The notes under the pieces were generated by a model. The model searched no databases. It was not told the origin of the DNA and saw only the letters and a list, made by a program, of their open reading frames with translations. From Hymenobacter psoromatis (GTDB lineage: Bacteria > Bacteroidota > Bacteroidia > Cytophagales > Hymenobacteraceae): a stretch of 64,000 bases of DNA. How positions within the stretch are numbered: position 1 is the first letter of the stretch; every line of letters begins with the position of its first letter. Positions 44,927-53,658 of this stretch are shown in pieces. The position numbers were made by a program, and so were the translations under genes. The stretch spans positions 2,418,001 through 2,482,000 of the forward strand of contig NZ_JAIFAG010000001.1 in the NCBI RefSeq assembly GCF_020012125.1, in the 5' to 3' direction.

Positions 44927-46255
44927 ATGCTCGACCAGGTTCGCCAGTTTATTCTTCAGGAAAATCTTTTCAACCTCGAAACTGATACCGTGCTGGTAGC
45001 CGTGAGTGGCGGCCTCGACTCGGTGGTACTGCTCGACGTGCTGCACCGGCTGGGGGCGCGGCTGGCGGTGGCGCACGGCCACTTTGGGCTGCGCGGTGCG
45101 GAGGCCGATGCCGACGAGCAGTTCGTGCGCAAGCTGGCTAAGCAGTACGAAGCACCCTATTTCGCCGAGTTTTTTCAAACCAAAGCCTTTGCCGAGCGCG
45201 AAAGGATTTCGACCCAGATGGCGGCCCGGCTGCTGCGCTACCGCTGGTTTGAAGAGGTGCGGGCCACGAATGACTACGCGGCCATTGCAACTGGCCACCA
45301 CCGCCGCGACCAGGCCGAAACTATGCTGCTCAACCTCACCCACGGCACCGGGCTGGCGGGCCTGCACGGCATCCGGGCCAAGAACGAGCGCGTGGTGCGC
45401 CCGCTGCTGACGCAGGCCAAGGACGACCTGCACGATTATTTGGTGGAAAACCGCCTGCTCTGGCGCGAGGATGCCAGCAACGACAGCCCCGTGTACCAGC
45501 GCAACCGCCTGCGCCAACAGGTGCTGCCCGTGCTGCGCGAGATTAATCCCAACCTCGACAACACGCTAGCCACCAGCGCTGAGCGCGTGGGCGGAGCCGA
45601 AGAAATCGTGCGCCGCTACGTGGAAGATACCGCCGCCCAGGCCCGCCGCGACGCGCCTGAAGCCGTTTATTTCGACATCCGGCTGCTACAAAACACGGCC
45701 GCTACTACCTTGGTGCTACACGAGCTGCTGCGGCCCTTCGGCTTCTCGTGGGCCGTGAGCAAGGACATTGCGGCCAGCTTTAAGGGCTTGGCGGGCAAGC
45801 AGTTCGACTCGCCTACCCACCGCCTGGTGAAAGACCGCGACCAGCTCGTGATTACCCCGCGCCGGCTGGCGCAGTACGGCACGTTTCAGCTGGCGAAGGG
45901 CCAGGAGGATTTATTGGCCGATGGCCTGCGCCTGCGCGCTACCCCCCACGACGGCACGGACTACGCCATTCCACGCTCGCGCAGCACGGCGGCGCTGGAT
46001 GCGGATAAGCTCCAATTCCCGCTCACGCTGCGGCGCTGGCAGGCCGGCGACTGGTTTATGCCGCTCGGCATGAAGGGCAAAAAACACCTCAGCGACTTTC
46101 TCATTGACCAGAAAGTGCCGCTCAATCTGAAAGATGACGTGCGGGTACTGACCTCGGCCGACGGCAAAATCTGCTGGGTCGTGGGCTTCCGCGTGGACGA
46201 GCGCTTCAAGGTGGAGGACAGTACGGCACGGGTGCTGCAAGTGCAGCGGCTGTAG
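44927..46255 (+). CDS. tilS: tRNA(Ile)-lysidine synthetase TilS
   Basis: A 442-residue enzyme that adds lysine to C34 of tRNA-Ile(CAU) so that it reads AUA. The PP-loop SGGLDSV lies at residues 27-33, followed by AVAHGHFGLRG and ATGHHRRDQAETMLLNLTHGTG, which are typical of TilS. The middle and C-terminal domains (QAGDWFMPLGMKGKKHLSDFLIDQKVPL near 385) match the tRNA-binding TilS_C domain. ATG 44927 is chosen over TTG 44921. An in-frame open stretch of 73 codons follows the TAG. The gene is divergent from the ostA-like gene. Confidence 0.93.
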   Translation: MLDQVRQFILQENLFNLETDTVLVAVSGGLDSVVLLDVLHRLGARLAVAHGHFGLRGAEADADEQFVRKLAKQYEAPYFAEFFQTKAFAERERISTQMAARLLRYRWFEEVRATNDYAAIATGHHRRDQAETMLLNLTHGTGLAGLHGIRAKNERVVRPLLTQAKDDLHDYLVENRLLWREDASNDSPVYQRNRLRQQVLPVLREINPNLDNTLATSAERVGGAEEIVRRYVEDTAAQARRDAPEAVYFDIRLLQNTAATTLVLHELLRPFGFSWAVSKDIAASFKGLAGKQFDSPTHRLVKDRDQLVITPRRLAQYGTFQLAKGQEDLLADGLRLRATPHDGTDYAIPRSRSTAALDADKLQFPLTLRRWQAGDWFMPLGMKGKKHLSDFLIDQKVPLNLKDDVRVLTSADGKICWVVGFRVDERFKVEDSTARVLQVQRL

Positions 46256-46477
46256 GGGCGCGGTGCTGGCGGTCGGTCCTGTGCGACCAAAACCGGCGCG
46301 AAACCCATCACTAAGCCTCAGTTCCGGCGCGGCAAAACAGAGGACGACCGCAATGGCCTCGTACAGCTCATGGCTAGCGGCAACATCCACTACAGCAGCC
46401 CCGAAGCCGCGGCCGCCGCACAGCAGAAGATGCAAGACTGGGCCAAGCACAAAACTAACCCGCTGGAATTGCAGTGA
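46256..46477 (+). other. Open stretch after tilS, possible small-gene remnant
   Basis: Directly after the tilS TAG the same frame stays open for 73 codons to a TGA at 46475-46477. The part from about 46300 looks coding: KPQFRRGKTEDDRNGLVQL then MASGNIHYSSPEAAAAAQQK and DWAKHKTNPLELQ. There is no ATG until 46368, which would give only 36 residues. It is unlike any TilS tail. It could be a small gene with a damaged start or a remnant. Confidence 0.3.
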
Positions 46478-46846
46478 CTGCTGGCCTTATACCAATTCAA
46501 AACGCTGATTATCAGCTTTATCTATCATTCATTAGCTAGCAATAATTGTGCCCGACTTAGCTAATTGTCGGGACTAGAGTATTTAAAAATTATTTTCCTT
46601 AAAAGTTTGGTAGTCTATTTTTTTTCGCAACTATTATCAGCAGAAAGCGACCTAGCTGCCTAGCACCACTGCTGGGAACCAGCATAGCCCGCTTTACTGC
46701 GCGTCAGACGTTGGGTTGGCAGCCCGGTTTCGATGCGACGGCCTAACTAGGTTCTGCACCTGGGCTTTATCGAGCGGGCAGCCCCACGTGGTTCCGGGGG
46801 TTTACGAGGCCAAAAACCAGTAATCTTCTTTTCCACGAAAAAGCTA
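46478..46846. other. Intergenic region, nothing recognised
   Basis: About 370 bases with mixed composition. It holds a weak hairpin, CCCGAC with GTCGGG near 46550, long A/T runs at about 46580-46630, and a GC-richer part at about 46690-46800 without a convincing open frame. It may contain decayed sequence. I found no RNA gene. Confidence 0.4.
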
Positions 46847-47125
46847 ATGTCACTTGTGGTTCTGCTGAGCGGTGTGTCGTCTTCAAGTATGGCATCTAAT
46901 ACGCCTGATAAAAAAGCAGAGCCTTCTTCCCGAGCAATTGTGCACAAAACAACTGCTCGCAATACGACTGAGCCGAAAAGGTTGAAACCCCAAAATTGTG
47001 GCTTTCAATACTATGAAATTGGCTGCGGTGGCGGTAACGATTTTCTTGGTAGTGTATATGCCTGCAATGCGGGTGACGTTCTCTTTGCCAAAATGAGCAC
47101 TTTCGACCAATATTGCGGCGGCTAA
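46847..47125 (+). CDS. Small Cys-containing hypothetical protein
   Basis: A 92-residue frame starting MSLVVLLSGVSSSS, a short hydrophobic start that is too weak to call a signal peptide with confidence, then a Lys/Thr/Arg-rich stretch and a C-terminal part with CGFQYYEIGCGGG, YACNAGD and a final YCGG. Four cysteines in about 45 residues suggest disulphides or a metal site. Composition is AT-richer than the main chromosome. A clear hairpin follows the stop, which supports a real transcript. Confidence 0.45.
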   Translation: MSLVVLLSGVSSSSMASNTPDKKAEPSSRAIVHKTTARNTTEPKRLKPQNCGFQYYEIGCGGGNDFLGSVYACNAGDVLFAKMSTFDQYCGG

Positions 47126-47130
47126 CAATG

Positions 47131-47174
47131 TTTGACACAAGGTCGCGTTCGCACGAGTGCGGCCTTGTGTCAAA
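47131..47174. terminator. Hairpin terminator
   Basis: TTTGACACAAGG (47131-47142) pairs with CCTTGTGTCAAA (47163-47174), extended inward by TCGC with GCGG (one G-T pair). It lies between the small gene and the GLPGLI remnant. Confidence 0.65.
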
Positions 47175-47216
47175 ATTTAATTAAAAATGAAATTCTAATG
47201 CTTTATACTTTTTCCC

Positions 47217-47491
47217 ATGAAACTTAACTTTATTTTTGTGTTCGTGTTTTTTTCATTTTTAATTTTTACGGGTAGAGCAATAAATATACATTCTCCATGT
47301 GTTAAAATTATTTGTTTATACCGTATGAGTAGTAGACTAGATTCTACCTCTAAAATAACACGGGAAGAATTTACTCAACTAGCCATTTCAGACAGCTCAT
47401 CAGAATTTAGAAGCTCGGTTCGTTATAAAGGTGACTCACTAATAACTAAGTACGCGAATGTCGGCTTCAATACTCCTGCCTTAAGTAGATT
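47217..47491 (+). pseudogene. GLPGLI family gene, 5' part cut by an IS element
   Basis: ATG 47217 opens a signal peptide (FIFVFVFFSFLIFTGRA) and the N-terminal half of a GLPGLI protein (REEFTQLAISDSSSEFRSSV near residue 50, then GDSLITKY). The family match stops near residue 91, where the insertion sequence begins; the frame then runs 5 codons into the element and ends at 47507. The C-terminal half, with the name-giving GLPGLI, continues at 48464. These secreted proteins are encoded next to TonB-type receptors and their role is unknown. Confidence 0.75.
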
Positions 47492-48449
47492 TGCTATTAA
47501 GTGTTAGTCAGAACTTTATGTAAATTTTCCAGGTTATTATTTAATGGCATCCAGTATTTATCAAAACGCCCGGACTGACCGGCAATACAAGGCAGCGACA
47601 GGATTAAGTAAGTTGGCTTTTGAAGCCCTTTATCGCGTCTTTGCTCCTTATTACGAACCTAAAAACGAGTCTCTTTATCCGAATCAACCAAAACCCGTTT
47701 TAACGGACAAGCGCGAAGCTCTATTTTTTATTCTGCATTACTTTAAAGCCTATCCCACTCTACAAAACATAGGCATGTATTTTGGCTTTTCAGATTTCGC
47801 GGCTAGTGTTTGTTTAGAACGTCTAAAACCTTGTTTGAAGGCAGCGCTAAACGCGCAGGGGATAGATAAGCAGCAGTTGTTTAAGAATCAGGAAGAATTC
47901 GACCAGCAGTTTGCAGGCATAACTGATTTAGTACTTGACGTAACCGAAGTGCCAATTGAACGAGCTAGCAATCAAGATATTCAACGAGAATACTACGGCG
48001 GTAAAAAAAATTTCACACCGTAAAATGGCTCCTTGTCTGTACCCTTGACCGACGCTTACTATGGGTGAGTAAGATGTATAGTGGCCGCACGCACGATTTC
48101 ACCATTTATAAAGAAATTTTTGCTGAGATTAACTTAAAAAAGTATCGACTTCACGTAGATGCGGGCTTCGTAGGAATTAAAAAATTCAGTGATTGTAAAT
48201 TTGTATTTATTCCGTTTAAAGCTCGAAAAAATCAAATACTTTCTCCTTTTGAACGAACGGCAAACCAAATCCTGGCTCATCTGCGGGTAGTCGTAGAAAA
48301 TGTTATTGCCCAATTAAAAGCGTTTTTTATTCTACGAATAGAAAATAGAATGCGAAAAAAAGAGAAGCTAGCCGAAGCCTTTGCCTTATGCGCTGAATTA
48401 GCCTATTTTAAACATAATCAGTCAACTTATTGATTTACAGATAATAGCA
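47492..48449 (+). mobile_element. IS5-like insertion sequence
   Basis: A 958-bp element with terminal inverted repeats: TGCTATTA at 47492-47499 and TAATAGCA at 48442-48449, with partial matches extending about 20 bases inward. The flanks are consistent with a 3-bp ATT target duplication (47489-47491 and 48450-48452), though this is short. It carries one transposase gene in two frames and lies inside a GLPGLI gene. Its AT-rich base composition matches the gene it entered. Confidence 0.75.
47544..48433 (+). CDS. IS5-like DDE transposase, probably made by -1 frameshifting
   Basis: The first frame (47544-48023, 159 residues) has the helix-turn-helix region (TGLSKLAFEALYRVF, then FILHYFKAYPTLQNIGMYFGF) and the first catalytic Asp (LVLDVTEVPIERASN). 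It runs into a run of eight A (48003-48010). A -1 slip there continues as FHTVKWLLVCTLDRRLLWVSKMYSGRTHDF into the frame ending at 48433, which carries the second Asp (LHVDAGFVG) and the Glu (VVVENVIAQLKAFF). The fused product is about 296 residues, right for the IS5 group. A simple frameshift mutation is the alternative. Confidence 0.8.
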
Positions 48450-49051
48450 ATTTTAGTGAAGGAATGAACGCTGTAACAAACTTACCTAAATATAATTTGA
48501 AAGGTGTAATTATAAAAAACTTAAAATTACATAATTGTTTTTATTATGGAATGATTGATAAAGTTTTGTATTATTACAAAGAGAATAATTATCCCGTTAA
48601 TTGGCATATATCTTCAGACACTGCGAGTGTGAATGACTATAAATGTCAAAAGGCATTCACGAAATTTGGAGGCAGAAAATATACTGCTTGGTTTACTCGC
48701 CAGCTTCCAATTAGCAATGGTCCCTACGTATTTGGAGGTTTACCAGGATTAATAGTTTCAATCAGTGATGCAACGGACAGCTACAAATTTGAGCTAACTC
48801 GCGTGTATCAACCCGATGAAAGTTATCATATAGTATTTCCTGGAAATGCAATATTCTATAAACAGCCTGGTAAATTTGTATCCAAACTTGAGTATTACCG
48901 CAGCTACTATGATTATCAAGAAAATTTTTTTGGTAAAGCCGTAGCTAGTGGAATGGCCAGGTTTAATGATGAAGATGGCCTTGTCAAATCTTATCGAGAA
49001 AAATTAAAGCATCGCAATAATCCCATTGAACTTGATTACAAAAAACCGTAA
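48450..49051 (+). pseudogene. GLPGLI family gene, 3' part after the IS element
   Basis: From 48450 the sequence resumes the GLPGLI family: YPVNWHISSDTASVNDYKCQKAFTKFGGRKYTAWFTRQLPISNGPYVFGGLPGLIV covers the diagnostic C-terminal domain in segments, ending DYKKP. The first ATG is at 48464 but there is no signal peptide. Joining the two halves at the target site leaves one T too many to keep the frame, so either the boundary is one base off or a further indel is present. The stop overlaps the start of the receptor gene by 26 bases. Confidence 0.75.
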
Positions 49052-51737
49052 TCGATTTGATTTTCTTCCTTATCTACTTCTACTGCTTGCACTAGCTAGC
49101 TGTGAAACCACCCACGCCCAAACCATCCTCACCGGCACCGCCCGCAACGCCGCCGGCCAGCCACTGGAAGGCATTCTGATTGAGGTCGAGACCAAGACGC
49201 CGCCGCCGGCTTCGGCCTTCGTGATTTCGGGGGCCGATGGCGGCTTTACCCTCACCCTACCCCCCACCCCGGCCAGCGACTCGCTGCGCCTCTCGGCCCG
49301 CGCCCTGGGCTACGCCGAGCAGCTCGTGCGCCTGGCCAACTGCAGCCAGTCGGTGGCGCTGACTATGCGTGAGCAGGCCACCGTGCTCAAGGAAGTGGTG
49401 GTGCAGGGCGCGCCCATCACGCGCAGCCACGACACGCTCAGCTACCAGGTGGCTGCCTTTGCCAATAAGCAGGACCGGGTGATTGCCGACGTGCTTAAGA
49501 AAATGCCGGGCATTGAGGTGGCGAGCGACGGGCAAATCAGCTACGAGGGGCGGCCCATCAGCAAGTTTTACATCAACGGGCAGGATTTGCTGGAAGGCCG
49601 CTACAACCTGGCCAGCGACAACCTGCCCGCCGACGCCGTGCAGAGCGTGCAGGTGCTCGAGAACCACCAGCCCATCCGGGCGCTCGACAAGTTGATTCAC
49701 CCCGACAACGCGGCCTTGAATCTCCAGCTCAAGAAGAAAGTAACCGCCACCGGGCAGGCGCGGCTGGGCGCGGGCCTGGTGCCGTCGCCCGCATCGGCGC
49801 TCTGGAACGCCAACGTGTCGCCGATGCTCTACACGCCCCGGCAGCAGCTCATTGACACCTACCAGAGCAACAACACCGGCCAGGACGTGGCCGCCGAGCT
49901 GAAGCCCCTGACCCTGGCCGACTTGCAGCAGCAGAGCGAGAGTAGCAACCAGAAGCCCGACCTCACCCACATTCAGGGCCTGGGCCAGCCGCCGGTGGCC
50001 GCCAACCGCTACCTCTTCAATAAAGTGCAGCTGCTGAGCGCCAACCACTTAGTGACCATCAGCAAGGAGCAGCAGCTGCGGGTGAACGCCTCGTATTTGC
50101 ACGACGAGCAAACGCGGCGCGGCAGCACCCGCACCGCCTACTACCTGCCCGACGGCCGCACGGTGGCCCTGACCGAAGCCAAAACCGACCGGCTGCGCTT
50201 CAACACCCTGCAAACCGATTTGGCCTACATCAAAAACGTTAAAGACTACTACCTCAAGAATACGCTGAGCCTGGAAGGGCGCTGGGATGCGCAGACCGGT
50301 GACATCTACCGGGAGGAGGCGCAGACGCGCGTCGCGCAGGCGGCGCGCAACCCGTTTTTCGGGGTTACGAACCGGCTGGGGCTGGTGCGGCCGTTGCGCG
50401 GGGGGAAGATTTTGCAGGTGTCGTCGCTGGTGTTTTACACCAACTCGCCGCAGCGGCTGGCGGTGAGTCCGGGCGTGTTCGCGGCGGCGCTCACGGGCGG
50501 CGCGGCCACCGACACGGCCCGGCAGCAGGTGCGGCAGGGGTCGTTTTTCACGAGTAATTCGCTGGGCCTGACCGCCAGCCGGGGCCACTGGGCGTATTCG
50601 GGCACGGTGGGCTTCTCAGAGGAAATCCAGCGCCTGACCTCAAACCTGACGACCGCGCCGGAGCCGCCGCCTACCCCCCTGCCCCTGCGCAACGACCTGC
50701 ACTGGGCGCGGGGCCGCTACTACGCCCAGCCCGGCCTCAGCTACAAGGCCGACACCTGGAATGCGAGCCTCGACGCACCCATTAGCTACTACGATTTTCG
50801 GGCTAGTGACCCTGGCTTCGAGGCCGGGCAGCGCTCGCGGGTGCTGGTGGCCGCGCCGCGCCTGAACCTGCGCCGCGACCTGGGGGCACTCTGGTACGCT
50901 TCGGGGGGGGTAGGGCTGAATAATGGTTTCGGCGATATTTCGCAGTTCAACTACGCCTACCTGCTACGCGACTACCGCACCTTGCAGCGCAACGACGCGC
51001 CGCTGCCGCGCAGCATTGGGCAGAATTACCACGCGGGCATTTATTTCAAAAATCCGCTCAAGTCGTTGTTTTTCAATGCCAATTATTCGTTGAATTCGAC
51101 CTTGACCAACCGCTTGTACAGCAACCAGGTAGACAGCAGCGGCGCGCTTACTACGGTGGCGCTGGACCAGGACAGCCGCCGCGTGAGCCACTCGGCATTT
51201 GGCGGCGTGAGCAAGTTCAGCAGCCCCTGGAAAACCAATTTCAGCCTGAACCTGACGGGCAGCCTCAGCCGCCAGCCGCAGGTGCTGAATGGCACGCTGG
51301 CCCGCACTACCAGCCGCACGGGCACGGCCACGTTCAAGGCCAGCTGCTCGGCCTTCGACTGGGGCAGCCTGGATTACAGCGCCAGCTTCACGGCGTTGCG
51401 TAGCACTGTGGACGGCGGCCCTACCCCCCCGCTGGCCGTGCTGCAAGACCACCACGCCAGCGTGAGCGTGTTTCCGGTGGGCCGCCACGCCCTCACGGCC
51501 GCCGCCGACTACTACGCCAGCCGGGGGCCGGCCGCCCCGGTGCGGGCCTTTTTTGCTGACCTCACCTACCGCTACACCTTGCCCACGGCCCGCAAAATCG
51601 ACCTGGAAGTGCGCTGGAATAATATTTTCGATACCCGGCAGTACCAATACGGCTTCGTCAATCAGTTCTCCTTAGTACAGAATACCTACCAGTTGCGGCC
51701 GGCGCAGGTGCTGGCGGTAATGCGGCTGTCATTGTGA
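49026..51737 (+). CDS. TonB-dependent-type outer membrane receptor with carboxypeptidase-like domain
   Basis: A 903-residue protein with an N-terminal signal ending near THAQ (an alternative lipidation Cys is at LASC). A carboxypeptidase-regulatory-like domain (TILTGTARNAAGQPLEGILIEVETK) covers about residues 33-115, a plug-like region follows (SHDTLSYQVAAFANKQDRVIADVLKKMPGIEVASDG in parts, residues 136-175), and the rest is a beta-barrel ending in aromatic-rich strands. It pairs with the GLPGLI gene upstream as is typical. The start is uncertain: TTG 49026 or 49032. The IS upstream may have cut it from its promoter. Confidence 0.85.
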   Translation: MNLITKNRNRFDFLPYLLLLLALASCETTHAQTILTGTARNAAGQPLEGILIEVETKTPPPASAFVISGADGGFTLTLPPTPASDSLRLSARALGYAEQLVRLANCSQSVALTMREQATVLKEVVVQGAPITRSHDTLSYQVAAFANKQDRVIADVLKKMPGIEVASDGQISYEGRPISKFYINGQDLLEGRYNLASDNLPADAVQSVQVLENHQPIRALDKLIHPDNAALNLQLKKKVTATGQARLGAGLVPSPASALWNANVSPMLYTPRQQLIDTYQSNNTGQDVAAELKPLTLADLQQQSESSNQKPDLTHIQGLGQPPVAANRYLFNKVQLLSANHLVTISKEQQLRVNASYLHDEQTRRGSTRTAYYLPDGRTVALTEAKTDRLRFNTLQTDLAYIKNVKDYYLKNTLSLEGRWDAQTGDIYREEAQTRVAQAARNPFFGVTNRLGLVRPLRGGKILQVSSLVFYTNSPQRLAVSPGVFAAALTGGAATDTARQQVRQGSFFTSNSLGLTASRGHWAYSGTVGFSEEIQRLTSNLTTAPEPPPTPLPLRNDLHWARGRYYAQPGLSYKADTWNASLDAPISYYDFRASDPGFEAGQRSRVLVAAPRLNLRRDLGALWYASGGVGLNNGFGDISQFNYAYLLRDYRTLQRNDAPLPRSIGQNYHAGIYFKNPLKSLFFNANYSLNSTLTNRLYSNQVDSSGALTTVALDQDSRRVSHSAFGGVSKFSSPWKTNFSLNLTGSLSRQPQVLNGTLARTTSRTGTATFKASCSAFDWGSLDYSASFTALRSTVDGGPTPPLAVLQDHHASVSVFPVGRHALTAAADYYASRGPAAPVRAFFADLTYRYTLPTARKIDLEVRWNNIFDTRQYQYGFVNQFSLVQNTYQLRPAQVLAVMRLSL

Positions 51738-51754
51738 GTTGGGAGCTATTTAAA

Positions 51755-51867
51755 CCGTTTGTCATTGCGAGCGCAGCGAAGCAATATTTCCTCCCGTCAG
51801 GGGTAGCAAACCTAGCGATGCGAACGACCAGGAAAAATTGCTTCGCTTTGCTCGCAATGACAAACGG
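51755..51867. repeat. Palindromic element, GTCATTGCGAGC family
   Basis: 31-base arms (51755-51785 and 51837-51867) match at 29 positions and start CCGTTTGTCATTGCGAGC. It lies between the receptor gene and mdh. Confidence 0.75.
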
Positions 51868-51966
51868 CTTTCGTGCGAATCCTGAGTAACCCATAATGCG
51901 CCGCTGGCCGTACTTTTACCGGGCCAGATTTGCTGGCACTTTTCCTCTTACCCTCACGCTAGTCCT

Positions 51967-52905
51967 ATGAAAGTTACCGTAGTTGGGGCGGGCAACGTGG
52001 GCGCTACTTGCGCCGACGTACTCGCCACCCGTGAAATTGCCAACGAAGTCATTTTGGTTGACATCAAGGAAGGCTTCGCCGAAGGCAAAGCCCTCGATAT
52101 CTGGCAGAAAGCCCCCATCATCGGCTACGACACCCGCACGGTGGGCGTAACCAACGACTACGCCCGCACCGCCGGCTCGGAGGTGGTCGTCATCACCTCG
52201 GGCCTGCCCCGCAAGCCCGGCATGAGCCGCGACGACCTGATTTCGACCAACGCCGGCATCGTGAAATCGGTGACCGAGCAGGTGGTGAAGCACTCGCCCA
52301 ACGCTATTATCATCATCGTGAGCAACCCGCTCGACGTGATGACTTATCAGGCCCACCTCACCGCCAAGCTGCCCCGCGAAAAGGTATTCGGCATGGCCGG
52401 CATCCTGGACACGGCCCGCTACCGCGCCTTTCTGGCCGAAGCGCTGAACGTGAGCCCCAAGGACATTCAGGCGGTGCTCATGGGTGGCCACGGCGACACG
52501 ATGGTGCCCCTACCCCGCTACACCACCGTGGGCGGCATTCCGGTGACCGAACTCATTGATAAAGAGAAGCTGAACGCCATTATCGAGCGCACCAAGTCGG
52601 GCGGCGGCGAGCTGGTGAAGCTTATGGGCACTTCGGCCTGGTACGCGCCCGGCGCGGCGGCCGCCCAAATGGTGGAAGCCATCGTGCGTGACCAGCGCCG
52701 CGTGTTTCCGGTGTGCCTGGAGCTGCAAGGCGAGTACGGCATCAACGGCGTGTACCTCGGAGCCCCGGTTATCCTGGGCAAAAACGGCGTGGAGCGCGTG
52801 ATTGAGCTTCAGCTGAATGACGAGGAAAAAGCAATGCTCGAAACCTCGCGCGGCCACGTGAAGGAGGTAATGGACGCGCTGGATAAAATGAGTGCGGCAG
52901 CGTAA
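51967..52905 (+). CDS. mdh: Malate dehydrogenase
   Basis: A 312-residue NAD-dependent malate dehydrogenase of the LDH-like type that interconverts malate and oxaloacetate in the citric acid cycle. Motifs are VVGAGNVGATCAD at residues 5-17, GLPRKPGMSRDDLISTNA near 82 with the mobile substrate loop Arg, VSNPLDVMTY near 118 and the catalytic GGHGDTMVPL near 175. The promoter may be a TACTTTTA at 51911-51918 (one mismatch to the -7 consensus). A strong terminator follows 20 bases after the stop. Confidence 0.96.
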   Translation: MKVTVVGAGNVGATCADVLATREIANEVILVDIKEGFAEGKALDIWQKAPIIGYDTRTVGVTNDYARTAGSEVVVITSGLPRKPGMSRDDLISTNAGIVKSVTEQVVKHSPNAIIIIVSNPLDVMTYQAHLTAKLPREKVFGMAGILDTARYRAFLAEALNVSPKDIQAVLMGGHGDTMVPLPRYTTVGGIPVTELIDKEKLNAIIERTKSGGGELVKLMGTSAWYAPGAAAAQMVEAIVRDQRRVFPVCLELQGEYGINGVYLGAPVILGKNGVERVIELQLNDEEKAMLETSRGHVKEVMDALDKMSAAA

Positions 52906-52925
52906 GCAGCTGGCGTTTAAAAACA

Positions 52926-52964
52926 TAAAAAGGTCCTGCTGAGTGTTTCAGCAGGACCTTTTTA
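52926..52964. terminator. Bidirectional terminator after mdh
   Basis: A perfect 17-bp stem (52926-52942 with 52948-52964) with A and T runs at the outer ends, between convergent mdh and the DUF5615 gene. Confidence 0.85.
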
Positions 52965-52967
52965 GTG

Positions 52968-53333
52968 TCAAGAGGCCATAATAACTGTTAGCTGTTCCGC
53001 ATTTATTTCCAGGTAGAAGCTGGCGCAGTTGTCCAATTGCTTTAACTCTTCCATATGCCGCCCAATAATCTTCAGCAACTCCTTGTCGCGCAAGCCATTG
53101 CCCGTGCGGATATGCACTAATTTTCGAGGGCTACGCCGCAGTAAATAGCTGTTGCGAAAATCCTCATTCTTCGTAAAAATTACGTAGTCGTTCTGGTCAG
53201 CATAGGCGCTTATTTCCGCGTCAGTACTTTCTGATTTACGGGGTAGGACGTTGGCATGAGTCGCACTCACGCCTCGTGCATTCAGAAACTTGGTAAGCCG
53301 CACCGATAAATGCACGTCGCAGAGCACTTTCAT
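52968..53333 (-). CDS. DUF5615 PIN-like toxin
   Basis: A 121-residue protein of the DUF5615 PIN-like family. MKVLCDVHLSVRLTKFL holds the first acidic residue, TDAEISAYADQNDYVIFTKNEDF (near residues 37-59) gives the acidic cluster typical of PIN ribonucleases, and the tail is a helical extension. By analogy with other DUF433-DUF5615 pairs it is the toxin, probably an RNase. Its start overlaps the DUF433 stop by 4 bases, so the pair is translated together. Confidence 0.85.
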   Translation of the reverse strand: MKVLCDVHLSVRLTKFLNARGVSATHANVLPRKSESTDAEISAYADQNDYVIFTKNEDFRNSYLLRRSPRKLVHIRTGNGLRDKELLKIIGRHMEELKQLDNCASFYLEINAEQLTVIMAS

Positions 53334-53569
53334 TGGGGATTAGCCAGCACTTCGCTCAATGGCCGCCCACTGGCCAGCAAGCCCGCGTATTGCAGCACGG
53401 CTAATATATCCTCGCGCTCCAACTCCGGGTGTTCTTTCAGAATTTCTTCGTTGGTCATTCCCGAAGCCAATAAATCAAGCAGCACGACCACCGGCCAGCG
53501 CATTCCACGCACAATGGGCTTGCCGTGACAAATTTCGGGGTTGATAGTTATGCGCGTGAGGTAGTTCAT
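53330..53569 (-). CDS. DUF433 antitoxin-like protein
   Basis: A 79-residue DUF433 protein: RITINPEICHGKPIVRGMRWPVVVLLDLLASG, then TNEEILKEHPELEREDILAVLQYA. This family has a winged-helix or homeodomain-like fold and is the usual antitoxin partner of DUF5615. It is the first gene of the pair on the minus strand and probably binds its own promoter in the gap to the GT9 gene at 53659. The region in between (53570-53658) holds no obvious operator that I could identify. Confidence 0.85.
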   Translation of the reverse strand: MNYLTRITINPEICHGKPIVRGMRWPVVVLLDLLASGMTNEEILKEHPELEREDILAVLQYAGLLASGRPLSEVLANPQ

Positions 53570-53658
53570 AAAACGAATTTACGACTATGGCACCGTAAAA
53601 GCCAGTCCGTTCTGCGTCGGCATTTTTACTGCCCACGTCTACCTTTGGAACCTACGCT

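Noticed and set aside
46478..46846. Possible structured RNA or tRNA
   Set aside because: No cloverleaf or known RNA motif could be folded by eye; only a weak 6-bp stem is visible.
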